64,000 nucleotides of DNA, taken from NCBI RefSeq assembly GCF_000950575.1, contig NZ_CP011005.1:992001-1056000 (forward strand), read 5' to 3'. Shown here in pieces: positions 40,811 through 49,407 of this stretch (the stretch's first letter is position 1; each line of letters starts with the position of its first letter). Below the pieces are notes generated by a model. It saw only the letters and a list, made by a program, of their open reading frames with translations, did not search any database and had not been told where the DNA came from. This DNA comes from Psychromicrobium lacuslunae (GTDB lineage Bacteria > Actinomycetota > Actinomycetes > Actinomycetales > Micrococcaceae). Position numbers and translations under genes: made by a program.

Positions 40811-42844
40811 TTGACCACTGAAGCGCTTTTGCCGCTGCCCGAGATTCCCGAACCCGAGGGCGCCCTGTCGGCAGCTCAGCTACCGATTGCGCGGGTTCTG
40901 GTCGATTCCTCGTTGCCGCACCTGGATCGTCCCTTTGACTACCGAATTCCAGCTGAGCTGGACGAACAAGCGCAGCCCGGGGTGCGGGTCAAGGTACGCT
41001 TCGCTGGCCAGGAGCTCGCCGGATATTTGCTGGAGCGGGTAGCCACTGCCAGCACCGAACATCGACTGGCCAATCTCAGTAAAGTGGTTAGCCCGGTACC
41101 GGTACTGACCCCCGAGATTCTCAGCTTGGCGCAGAGCGTGGCGGCCCGATACGCCGGCACGGTTTCCGATGTGCTGCGGGTAGCTATTCCGCCGCGGGTC
41201 GCCAAAGTGGAGCAGAGCTTTACAGCCGCGCAAGAGCCGACGTTGCTAAGCGTTACGCTCTCCGCCGATCTCTTCGACGGCTTTGATCTAGCGCGGCCAT
41301 TTCTTGAACATTTAGCCGCCGGAGGCAGCCCGCGCGGAGCATTCACCGCGCTGAAAGGCTACGGCCAATTGTCCTGGCATCGGCAAATAGCTCAAATGAT
41401 AGCTGTCTGTGCTGGTAGCGGCAGGGGAGCGATAGCAGTAGTGCCGGATCAGCGCGACCTAGAATTACTGAGCAGCGCAGTTGCTGAATTACTGGGGGAG
41501 CAGAGCTTCGTTCGGCTGACCGCTGAAGATGGACCAACTCCTCGCTACCGAAATTTCTTGAAGCTACTGAGCGGCGAAGTCACCATTGCGCTGGGCACTC
41601 GTTCGGCAGCCTTCGCCCCGGTGCAAAATCTCGGCTTGTTGTGTTGCTGGGACGATGGTGATGATCTGCTGATCGAAAAACGGGCACCCTATCAGCATGC
41701 CCGCGACGTTCTGCTGCTTCGAGCCGAACAACACAGTAGTGCGCTGGTCTTGGCCGGCTATTCCCGAAGCACCGAAGTCCAACGGCTGCTGGCTACCGGC
41801 TGGCTGCAGGCCATCGCGCCACAACGATCTGTCACGCGGCGCCTTGTGCCGCGGGTGATTAGTACCAGCGATAGCTTTGAAACTGAACGCGACCCGCTCG
41901 CGCAGCTGGCCCGATTGCCACACCGGGCCTGGCAGGTTGCCCAACAGGGTTTATTACAGGGACCGGTGCTGGTCCAAGTGGCTCGGGGTGGTTATGTTCC
42001 GGCGCTAGCTTGCGATAGCTGCCGGGAGTCTGCACGCTGCACGAAGTGTGCTGGTCCGCTCGGTCAAAGCAAGGCTGGAGCAACTGTGCAATGCCGCTGG
42101 TGTGGCACACCGGAGCATAAATTCGTTTGCCCGCACTGTGGTGGCCGCAAACTACGGCGCACCGTCAGTGGTGCGGCACGTACCGCTGAGGAACTGGGCA
42201 AGGCGTTCCCCAAAGTGCAAATAATTTCCTCGGCAAACGATCACGTGAAGGCCTCGGTGCCCGATAAGCCGGCCCTGGTGGTGGCCACCGTGGGCGCCGA
42301 ACCGGTGGCGACCAATGGCTACGCCGCAGCGTTGTTGTTGGACGGGGATACCTTGATGCGGCGTGAGAATTTGCGTGCCGCGGAGGAAGCGGCGCGGCGG
42401 TGGTTTTCTGCTGCGGCTTTAGTACGAGCCGCTGGTGATGGTGGCACGGTGGTGCTGACCGCAGCGCAAACCGAGGCTTCCGCCGCTTTGGTTCGTTGGG
42501 ATCCGGCAGGTTTTGCCGAGCGTGAGCTAGCGGAACGAAGCTCCCTTGCTTTACCTCCCGCGGTGCGCATGGTCGCGATCACAGGTGCTTTGTTAGCGGT
42601 CAGAAATTTCCTAGCTCAGCTGGAGCTGCCCGAAGAGGAACAGGGAATTAGGATTGTCGGCCCCACTTTGCTCAATAGCTTTGCCGCGAGCCCCGGTGAT
42701 GAGGAGTATCGGGCGTTGATCTTTATTCCTTATGGGCTGGCCCAACAGGTGTTGGCCGAATTGCGCTCGACCAAGGCGAGCCTCTCAGCCTCCAGGTATG
42801 CAGCGCCCGTGCAGGTTCGCGCAGACGGTATTGACCTGCTCTGA
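40811..42844 (+). CDS. priA: Primosomal protein N' (PriA-like), probably without helicase activity
   Basis: 677 residues. The N-terminal 3'-DNA-binding domain has RVLVDSSLPHLDRPFDYRIP. The zinc region has paired Cys clusters (CDSCRESARCTKCAG, CRWCGTPEHKFVCPHCGG). In place of a Walker A motif the ATPase region reads SGRGAIAVVPDQRDLELL with no GKT, and no DExH box is seen (CCWDDGDDLLIEKR). This is known for actinobacterial PriA proteins, which are presumed not to unwind DNA. TTG 40811 has AAGGAG upstream. Confidence 0.93.
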   Translation: MTTEALLPLPEIPEPEGALSAAQLPIARVLVDSSLPHLDRPFDYRIPAELDEQAQPGVRVKVRFAGQELAGYLLERVATASTEHRLANLSKVVSPVPVLTPEILSLAQSVAARYAGTVSDVLRVAIPPRVAKVEQSFTAAQEPTLLSVTLSADLFDGFDLARPFLEHLAAGGSPRGAFTALKGYGQLSWHRQIAQMIAVCAGSGRGAIAVVPDQRDLELLSSAVAELLGEQSFVRLTAEDGPTPRYRNFLKLLSGEVTIALGTRSAAFAPVQNLGLLCCWDDGDDLLIEKRAPYQHARDVLLLRAEQHSSALVLAGYSRSTEVQRLLATGWLQAIAPQRSVTRRLVPRVISTSDSFETERDPLAQLARLPHRAWQVAQQGLLQGPVLVQVARGGYVPALACDSCRESARCTKCAGPLGQSKAGATVQCRWCGTPEHKFVCPHCGGRKLRRTVSGAARTAEELGKAFPKVQIISSANDHVKASVPDKPALVVATVGAEPVATNGYAAALLLDGDTLMRRENLRAAEEAARRWFSAAALVRAAGDGGTVVLTAAQTEASAALVRWDPAGFAERELAERSSLALPPAVRMVAITGALLAVRNFLAQLELPEEEQGIRIVGPTLLNSFAASPGDEEYRALIFIPYGLAQQVLAELRSTKASLSASRYAAPVQVRADGIDLL

Positions 42845-42875
42845 TACTGTGTTGCATTCAGCTGGAGGAGTTTTC

Positions 42876-43961
42876 TTAGGCTTTCTTGCTGCCCCGCAAC
42901 TCAACGGCTTCTTCAGCCATTGCCAGCAGTGCTTGGGCGGACTGCTGCCAACTGTAGGTAGCGGCCCGTGCCAGCGAAGCCTGCGAGCGGTGTTGCCACT
43001 CGCCGGGCTCGCTCAGCTTGGCGACAGCAGCCGCAAAGGCGGCGGAGTCATCGGCGGGGACATAGCTCGCTGCATCTCCACCTACCTCGCGGAAGATCTC
43101 GGTGTCGGCTACCACTACCGGGGTGCCCAGGGTCATCGATTCGACAAGTGGCAGCCCGTAGCCCTCGGCCTTGGAGAGCGTTACTAGCGCGGTAGCGGTG
43201 GAGACTAACTGGTCGTACTCGGCGTCACTCACTCCGTTGTGGAAGACTACCTTCGCGCCAGCGGGGATCAGTTCTTCAAGCTCGGACTGGCGCTGCGGAG
43301 TGATCCGGCTGAGTAGGTGCAAGGTGAATTCGGGAAGCTCCGCCATGCCTCGGATCATGGTTTCCACGTTCTTATAGGGCATGAAGGAACCCATGTAGAC
43401 CAGGCTCTTTTCCGGCTTCTGCGCGGGGTCCCGTGGTTTCTTGCCCGGTTGCGGAGCATTGCCAATAATTCTGATAGGTCTTTTAGTGAGCCGGAATTTC
43501 TCAATCAGTGACTGTGAGGTTGCAGAGATGGTTGCCACTAGGTCGGCGCGGTTGAGTAGCACTCGTTGCGGCCAGTAAGCCTTGTGATAGAGCCGCCAGA
43601 GGATGCGTACCGGTAGTGGCAGGAACCCCGGTGGTTCCGGGTGCTGATAGTAAATCAGATCTTGCAGGGTCAAGATGAGACCATATTTCCGCCCCCAGGA
43701 GCCCATCGTCTGCAGCGGGGTAAAGACCGCGTCTGGGCCGAGTGGATTGACCTTGCGGCTAATAAAGAGCTCCATCGGGGACAGCGGGCTATTGACCTTG
43801 ACCCACGGAACCTCGGGAAGCAGCTTGAGTTGACGTTCATCGTTGATCAGCATGGTGACGTCCGCAATTTTCGCGGTGGCCTCGATCAAGCTGGCACCGT
43901 AGCGACTAATTCCGTCGTGGAAATCTGTGCGAGTGAACCTCGCGTCCATCACAATTTTCAT
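42876..43961 (-). CDS. Glycosyltransferase family 4 (GT-B fold)
   Basis: 361 residues. The C-terminal Rossmann half has SLVYMGSFMPYKNVETMI and SKAEGYGLPLVESMTLGTPV (the EX7E-type donor site). The N-terminal MDARFTRTDFHDGISRYGAS is typical of GT4 enzymes. It transfers a sugar from a nucleotide donor; the acceptor could be a glycolipid or polysaccharide. It overlaps the hydrolase by 4 bp and is the last of four coupled genes on this strand. Confidence 0.88.
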   Translation of the reverse strand: MKIVMDARFTRTDFHDGISRYGASLIEATAKIADVTMLINDERQLKLLPEVPWVKVNSPLSPMELFISRKVNPLGPDAVFTPLQTMGSWGRKYGLILTLQDLIYYQHPEPPGFLPLPVRILWRLYHKAYWPQRVLLNRADLVATISATSQSLIEKFRLTKRPIRIIGNAPQPGKKPRDPAQKPEKSLVYMGSFMPYKNVETMIRGMAELPEFTLHLLSRITPQRQSELEELIPAGAKVVFHNGVSDAEYDQLVSTATALVTLSKAEGYGLPLVESMTLGTPVVVADTEIFREVGGDAASYVPADDSAAFAAAVAKLSEPGEWQHRSQASLARAATYSWQQSAQALLAMAEEAVELRGSKKA

Positions 43962-44872
43962 TCACTGGCTTTCGAGCTGAGCGGATGTGCGGTCAGGAAA
44001 CGCTCAATGGCTTGAGCGGCAGGTAGCGGGGTTTCGTAGTGAATGAGATGGCCGACGCCGGGAATGACCTCCAACTCTGCCTCGGGTAAGAGCTGCAGTA
44101 ACTTGTGCTGCGCCGGCAAGGCGGCTATTTCATCCTTCTCACCGGCGATCAGCAAAGTGGGAAGGGTGAGTTTCTGGGCAACTTGTCTAACATTGCCGCT
44201 GATCGAGGCTTTGAAGGCCTCCAGTAACATGTCCCGATTGGCGAAAGAGCTGAAATAGGCGTGGTGCTGCCCGTGGATGAATTCGAGCAGTTCCGGGTCT
44301 TTGGTTTTGGCCATCGTCACGCTCATCACTTGAACGATGAGACCGTTGCGCAGCAGGGACTGCCCCAGTTTTTCCGGTAATTTAGCGGACGACCAATAGT
44401 AAAACTGAGCCAGTTTGGAGAGTACCCCTCGTGGACCCTCCAGGGCGGGGGCAGCTATTGGATTAATTAGAATTAGCTCGCTGACTTTTCCCGGGTGCTG
44501 GGCGACAAGGTGGCTCGCCACAATCGAGCCGAAAGAATGGCCAAGCAGCACGACGTCGTTGGACAGTTTCAGTGCAGCGATGAATTCGCGCAAAAATTCT
44601 GCGTAGCCAGCGATGTCATGAGTGCGCTGCGCAAATGCTTCGGATTCACCAAAACCGGGCAAATCGGGCATCAACAGTCGATGCCCTGGCAGTGCCTCGA
44701 CCACGCGCTCTAAACCGTGGTGATCTCCGCGGAAACCATGCACCACCAGAATCGTTCGACTCGACTCGGTGACCGGACTGGCCGGATACTCCCAGTATTG
44801 TGCTTGGGCACCGGCGATCCGTACCGATTTTCTGCTCGCTCTATCCTGCAACTGCGGTTCGTAACGGTTCAT
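43958..44872 (-). CDS. Alpha/beta-hydrolase
   Basis: 304 residues. The nucleophile elbow is LLGHSFGSIVASHL (Ser), with a likely acid at AGEKDEIAAL and His in PGVGHLIHYETP. VVHGFRGDHHGLE supplies the oxyanion strand. The cap region is helical. It could be an esterase or a lipase-like enzyme; substrate unknown. It overlaps the aldo/keto reductase by 4 bp (ATGA) and the glycosyltransferase by 4 bp, so all three should be made together. Confidence 0.88.
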   Translation of the reverse strand: MNRYEPQLQDRASRKSVRIAGAQAQYWEYPASPVTESSRTILVVHGFRGDHHGLERVVEALPGHRLLMPDLPGFGESEAFAQRTHDIAGYAEFLREFIAALKLSNDVVLLGHSFGSIVASHLVAQHPGKVSELILINPIAAPALEGPRGVLSKLAQFYYWSSAKLPEKLGQSLLRNGLIVQVMSVTMAKTKDPELLEFIHGQHHAYFSSFANRDMLLEAFKASISGNVRQVAQKLTLPTLLIAGEKDEIAALPAQHKLLQLLPEAELEVIPGVGHLIHYETPLPAAQAIERFLTAHPLSSKASE

Positions 44873-45702
44873 TCGACCTTCCTGGGGTCAGAGCCGACCC
44901 GTTGATTGCGGTCGAGTTGGGCGATTCGCGCCATCAGCTGTGCGGGCAGGGCGGCGGTAGGCAACTCGAGGTTCTGCTTCATTCGAGCTGGGCTGGAGGC
45001 CTTCGGAATGGCGCTAATGCCTAGTTCACGCAACCAGCACAGGGACAGTTGCGCCACGCTCAACCCGGTCTCCTCAGCCAGGGCGAGCAGTTGCGGGTCG
45101 TCCAGAATCTTGCCGCGGGCCAGCGGGCTCCAAGCTTGAGTGAGGATGCCGTGTTGGGCGTGAAAGGCTCGCAGCGGCCCTTGTTGCAACCAAGGATGCA
45201 GTTCCACCTGATTCACCGCCGGCACCACGGAACTATCTTGGAGCAGGCGTTCTAAATGCTCTGGCAGGAAGTTGCTGACGCCGATCGAACGGACCTTGCC
45301 ATCGGCTAGCAGGGTCTCGAAGGCGCGATAGGTTTCGCGATAGCGATCTTGCTTGGGGGCTGGCCAATGAATCAGAAAGAGATCGAGATAATCAAGGCCG
45401 AGTCGTTGCCGAGACTCTTCAAAGCCCTGCAATGCCTTGTCGTAGCCCTGCTGATCGTTCCATAACTTGCTCGTGATGAAGAGCTCGTCCCGGCGCACCA
45501 AGCCGTCAGCGATGGCCTCACGAACCGCTCGGCCGACGCCCTCTTCGTTCAGGTAGAGCGCCGCGGTATCAATCAGTCGATAGCCGACCTCAATTGCCTG
45601 CCGCACCAGGGTGGCGGTCTGCTGGGGCGGAACTTTGTAAACGCCGTAGCCTTGACGTGGAATCCGCGCGGCCGAATTTAGGGTAAACAGCGGCGAAGTC
45701 AT
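44869..45702 (-). CDS. Aldo/keto reductase
   Basis: 277 residues, TIM-barrel oxidoreductase. Catalytic residues fit the family: Asp and Tyr in LIDTAALYLNEEGVG, Lys in FITSKLWN, and His in FLIHWPAP; the NADPH region is SAIPKASSPARMKQN. The short form resembles 2,5-diketo-D-gluconate reductase and related carbonyl reductases. It starts 9 bp after the regulator stop. A role with small carbonyls from glycerol metabolism is an inference from context. Confidence 0.9.
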   Translation of the reverse strand: MTSPLFTLNSAARIPRQGYGVYKVPPQQTATLVRQAIEVGYRLIDTAALYLNEEGVGRAVREAIADGLVRRDELFITSKLWNDQQGYDKALQGFEESRQRLGLDYLDLFLIHWPAPKQDRYRETYRAFETLLADGKVRSIGVSNFLPEHLERLLQDSSVVPAVNQVELHPWLQQGPLRAFHAQHGILTQAWSPLARGKILDDPQLLALAEETGLSVAQLSLCWLRELGISAIPKASSPARMKQNLELPTAALPAQLMARIAQLDRNQRVGSDPRKVE

Positions 45703-45711
45703 GGTTCGACT

Positions 45712-46698
45712 TTACCGGTTGGTGGGTAGCTCGGTGGCACTATCTTCCACCAGGCGGCGCGCCGTCGCTTCATCCAGAATGAGTTCGGTGGCTAGGCCGG
45801 CCGCTAATGCGCCGCGTAGTCCGTTGATCTTTGATACCCCTGAGACCACGCAGATCCTACGCCGAACATTGCGTAACAGAGCTAATGGCGGGCCCGAGGA
45901 GCGAGCGTTCAACGCGATCCCGTTGTCGCTGCCATCGGCTCGGAAAAACACTGTGGCGACGTCGCCGACCACCGAGCTAGCCGCCAACTCGTCCAAATCG
46001 GTCTCATCCAAATAACCGCCGGTGTAGACGTGACTGGGCACGTCGGCGTCGGTGGAGCCGACGCCGAAGACGGTCATAGTCATTCGTTCTTGTAACCGCA
46101 GCACGCGCTGCACGCTGCGTTCTTGCCACATCGCTACTCGGGTTTCAGGTCGGTCAAAGAAGGCGGGTACCGGGAATTGCTCGACCTTCGCGCTATAAGC
46201 CTGACCGAAGCGGCGCAGGATTTCGGAGGCGTAAGTAATACCGCTGGTACGGGTATTGCCCGCACCGTTGAGTTGCACGATTGTGCAATCGTGAGTGGAT
46301 TTCTGCCGCAGATGGCGGCTCACCGCGCTCAGGGTGGAACCCCAGGCCACCCCGATAATCGCATTTGAATCCACCAGCGGGGTGATGGTCCGAGCGGCTT
46401 GCAGGGCCACCCGTTCCAGAACCTCACCTTCGTTGAGCGTGTCCGGTACCGGCACAACATGCGCGTCGACACCGAACCTTTTGCGGATTTCACGCTCCAA
46501 TTCAGGAGTTCTCTCACGGGGTGAACGGATCTGAATCTGCACCAGTCCGCTGTTACGAGCGGCCGAGAGCAGCCGTGAGACGGTTGAGCGGGAGGTATGC
46601 AGTTCGTGGGCGATAGCGTCCATTGTCTGGTCTTGCAGGTAGTACATCTGGGCGGCCCGCAGACTGTCAGAATTATTCAAGGATTGCTGACGGGGCAT
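45712..46698 (-). CDS. SorC/DeoR-type sugar-binding transcriptional regulator, likely of glycerol genes
   Basis: 328 residues. An N-terminal helix-turn-helix (RAAQMYYLQDQTMDAIAHEL, SRSTVSRLLSAARNSG) precedes a C-terminal sugar-binding domain (GVAWGSTLSAVSRHL, NGLRGALAAGLATELILDE). Members bind phosphorylated sugars. ATG 46698 was chosen; a GTG at 46719 is in frame but lies inside a palindromic operator. It is divergent from glpD, whose promoter overlaps the same region, and it heads a four-gene leftward operon. Confidence 0.88.
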   Translation of the reverse strand: MPRQQSLNNSDSLRAAQMYYLQDQTMDAIAHELHTSRSTVSRLLSAARNSGLVQIQIRSPRERTPELEREIRKRFGVDAHVVPVPDTLNEGEVLERVALQAARTITPLVDSNAIIGVAWGSTLSAVSRHLRQKSTHDCTIVQLNGAGNTRTSGITYASEILRRFGQAYSAKVEQFPVPAFFDRPETRVAMWQERSVQRVLRLQERMTMTVFGVGSTDADVPSHVYTGGYLDETDLDELAASSVVGDVATVFFRADGSDNGIALNARSSGPPLALLRNVRRRICVVSGVSKINGLRGALAAGLATELILDEATARRLVEDSATELPTNR

Positions 46699-46714
46699 CG
46701 TCTCATCACCATTC

Positions 46715-46728
46715 TGCACGTTTGTGCA
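46715..46728. promoter_or_regulatory. Candidate operator TGCAC-N4-GTGCA between regulator and glpD
   Basis: A perfect inverted repeat with 5-bp arms (46715-46719, 46724-46728). It is 6 bp upstream of the glpD -35 and 16 bp from the regulator ATG, so a bound dimer could control both directions. It is the most symmetrical element in the region. Confidence 0.5.
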
Positions 46729-46734
46729 TTTAGC

Positions 46735-46764
46735 TTGACTGAATTTTCACGTTACTTAAAGAAT
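46735..46764 (+). promoter_or_regulatory. Candidate glpD promoter, leaderless
   Basis: TTGACT (46735-46740) and AAGAAT (46759-46764) are separated by 18 bp. The -10 ends seven bases before ATG 46772, so +1 would fall on the start codon. No SD precedes the ATG, which supports a leaderless mRNA. Confidence 0.5.
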
Positions 46765-46771
46765 AGAACGT

Positions 46772-48529
46772 ATGACGCAGCAGCAGAACACAGTGGTTCC
46801 TTCGAGTAGTGAGCGAGAGAATGTTCGAGCTCTTCGGCAACGCCCGCGAGCCCAGGTTCTAGTCATTGGCGGCGGCATCAATGGTGTCGGCACTTTCCGC
46901 GATTTAGCCCTGCAGGGCGTCGATGTGGCCCTAGTGGAGCGCGGCGACTACTGCCAAGGTGCCTCCGGCGCCTCCTCGCATATGATTCACGGCGGTATCC
47001 GCTATCTGGAAAACGGCGAGTTTAGACTGGTCAAAGAATCGGTTCAGGAGCGTAATGGCCTGCTCAAAATTGCCCCTCACTATGTCAAACCGCTAAAAAC
47101 GACCATTCCGATCTTCTCCACCGTTTCCGGTGTGCTCAACGCCCCGCTGCGCTTCCTCACGCATAAGCAGCAGGGCAAGCCGAAGGAGCGCGGTGCGTTC
47201 CTGATCAAACTGGGGCTGAGCCTTTACGATTCTTTCTCTCGCGACGGCGGCAGCGTGCCGCGTCACCAGTTCCAGGGCCGCAAGAAAGCCCTGCAGACCC
47301 TGCCGAAACTGAATTCAGGAATCAAGTACGCGGCCACCTATTTCGACGCCTCGGTGCACAATCCCGAGCGGCTCACTCTGGACGTGCTGCGAGACGGTGA
47401 GCAGGCCGGTCTGAGTGCCGAGGAATCTCGGGCCCGAGCCAGTAATTACCTGGCGGTCAACAGCATCTCGGCGGACGGCGTCGAGCTAGTGGATCAATTG
47501 ACCGGTGACAGTTTCAGCTTCACCCCGGATCTGATCGTTAACACCACCGGTGCCTGGGTCGACGAAACAAACGCTGCGATGGGTGCTGCGAGTTCCTTTA
47601 TGGGCGGCACCAAGGGCTCGCATATTGTGCTTGAACACCCCGAGCTTTTGGCGGCCTGCGCTGGCCGGGAGATCTTCTTCGAGCACACTGACGGCCGGAT
47701 TGTGTTGATTTACCCGATGGGGGACCGGGTGCTGGTCGGCACCACCGACGTCGACGCCGATATGCGTGAAGATGCCGTCTGCACCGAAGAAGAGATTGAC
47801 TACTTCTTCGATTTGATCGGCCATGTCTTCCCGAGCATTGAAGTGGCGCGCGAGCAGATCGTCTACTCCTTCTCCGGCGTCCGCCCGCTACCTAAACACG
47901 ACGCCACCCAGCCCGGTTTTGTCTCCCGCGATTACCGGATTGAGCGCGCCGATCGTTCGGTGGCCGGACGTCAGATCCCAGTGCTCAGCCTGGTGGGCGG
48001 CAAATGGACAACTTTCCGTGCTTTGAGCGAGCATCTGACCAACGACGTGCTGGCTTTGCTGGGGAAGCAGCGCAAGGTTTCCACCGCGAAGCTGCCGATT
48101 GGCGGTGGTGTTGATTTCCCCGCTACCGAAGCGGCCGTCGAACGTTGGATCCTGGACCACACCAGCGAGCAAATCGATGCCGAACGGGCCTTGGTGTTGC
48201 TGACTCGCTATGGTTCGCGAGCAAATCAAGTGATCGAATACCTTGAGGCAGGCGAGGACAAGGTATTAGATTCGACTCATGAACTAAGTGTGCGCGAAGT
48301 GGCATATATCGCGTCACACGAACAAGTCGGCCATTTGGTCGATGTGCTGATTAGAAGAACCTCTTTGGCTTTCCGGGGCCTGGTGACCGAGGAGTTGCTC
48401 GCCGAACTGGCGTCCGCTCTGCGTGGTCCACTGGACTGGAACGAGGAAAGAGTCGACTTCGAAATCCGGCACGCAGAGTTTGTCCTGGATCACTATCATC
48501 GGGTCCAGGTACAAAGCTTGGTGGCTTAA
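46772..48529 (+). CDS. glpD: Aerobic glycerol-3-phosphate dehydrogenase
   Basis: 585 residues, FAD-dependent. VLVIGGGINGVGTFRDLALQ is the dinucleotide-binding motif; YCQGASGASSHMIHGGIRYL is typical of GlpD. FSGVRPLPKHDATQPGFVSR and LVGGKWTTFRALSEH are conserved towards the C-terminus. It oxidises glycerol 3-phosphate to DHAP and passes electrons to quinone at the membrane. No SD is present. It lies first in glpD-glpF-glpK. Confidence 0.96.
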   Translation: MTQQQNTVVPSSSERENVRALRQRPRAQVLVIGGGINGVGTFRDLALQGVDVALVERGDYCQGASGASSHMIHGGIRYLENGEFRLVKESVQERNGLLKIAPHYVKPLKTTIPIFSTVSGVLNAPLRFLTHKQQGKPKERGAFLIKLGLSLYDSFSRDGGSVPRHQFQGRKKALQTLPKLNSGIKYAATYFDASVHNPERLTLDVLRDGEQAGLSAEESRARASNYLAVNSISADGVELVDQLTGDSFSFTPDLIVNTTGAWVDETNAAMGAASSFMGGTKGSHIVLEHPELLAACAGREIFFEHTDGRIVLIYPMGDRVLVGTTDVDADMREDAVCTEEEIDYFFDLIGHVFPSIEVAREQIVYSFSGVRPLPKHDATQPGFVSRDYRIERADRSVAGRQIPVLSLVGGKWTTFRALSEHLTNDVLALLGKQRKVSTAKLPIGGGVDFPATEAAVERWILDHTSEQIDAERALVLLTRYGSRANQVIEYLEAGEDKVLDSTHELSVREVAYIASHEQVGHLVDVLIRRTSLAFRGLVTEELLAELASALRGPLDWNEERVDFEIRHAEFVLDHYHRVQVQSLVA

Positions 48530-48610
48530 AGGCAGTTGGGGGCCTAAACATCAAGAACGCCGGTTTTCGCTCGGAATCGGTTGAACATTCCTATTGAGGA
48601 GTCAAAGACG

Positions 48611-49363
48611 ATGAATCTTATGGAGATATTTCTCTCCGAATTACTTGGCACCGCCGTACTGATCCTATTGGGAACCGGCGTTGTCGCCAATGTTGCCCTC
48701 AAGGGGACGAAGGGCAACGCTGGCGGTACATTGATGGTCAACTTCGGCTGGGGCCTCGGCGTCTTCGCCGGCGTCTACGTCGCCTTCAAGTCCGGGGCGC
48801 ACTTGAACCCTGCCGTGACCGTCGGTGTTGCAATCAATAATCTGATGCAGGGCAAGCACGAGTTCGTGCCCGGCGTGGATATCAATATCGGCACCATCGG
48901 CCTGTACATTCTGGCCCAATTGCTCGGTGCCATTATTGGCGCAGTAGTGTGCTGGCTAGCCTATAAGCAGCACTTCGACGCTGAACCGGAACCGGCGAAC
49001 AAGCTTGGTGTATTCTCCACCGGCCCGGCTATTCGAAACACCGGTTGGAACCTTGTCACCGAAATCATCGCTACCTTCGTGCTGGTCTTCGTGGTGATCC
49101 TCTTCGCCGGTACGCCCAGCGGCCTTGGCCCGCTCGCCGTCGCGCTCTTGGTGGTTGGCATTGGCGCTTCGCTCGGTGGTCCCACCGGTTACGCCATTAA
49201 CCCTGCTCGTGACCTCGGCCCGCGTATCGCGCACGCCTTCCTGCCGATCAAGGGCAAGGGCTCAAGCGACTGGAGCTATTCCTGGATTCCGGTGGTTGGC
49301 CCGCTCATCGGTGGTGCGATTGCCGCCGTGGCCGCCCCGCTGGTGTCAGTTTGGGTCAAATAA
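48611..49363 (+). CDS. glpF: Glycerol facilitator (aquaglyceroporin)
   Basis: 250 residues, six membrane helices. Both NPA boxes are visible: SGAHLNPAVTVGVAI and TGYAINPARDLGPR; the Asp after the second box is typical of glycerol channels. ATG 48611 follows GAGGAG at a good distance; a TTG at 48581 would add ten residues without family support. It lies between glpD and glpK with short gaps. Confidence 0.95.
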   Translation: MNLMEIFLSELLGTAVLILLGTGVVANVALKGTKGNAGGTLMVNFGWGLGVFAGVYVAFKSGAHLNPAVTVGVAINNLMQGKHEFVPGVDINIGTIGLYILAQLLGAIIGAVVCWLAYKQHFDAEPEPANKLGVFSTGPAIRNTGWNLVTEIIATFVLVFVVILFAGTPSGLGPLAVALLVVGIGASLGGPTGYAINPARDLGPRIAHAFLPIKGKGSSDWSYSWIPVVGPLIGGAIAAVAAPLVSVWVK

Positions 49364-49407
49364 GCCAGTAATCTCCGCACTCACAGGCATCGACAAAGGA
49401 GTTCATC

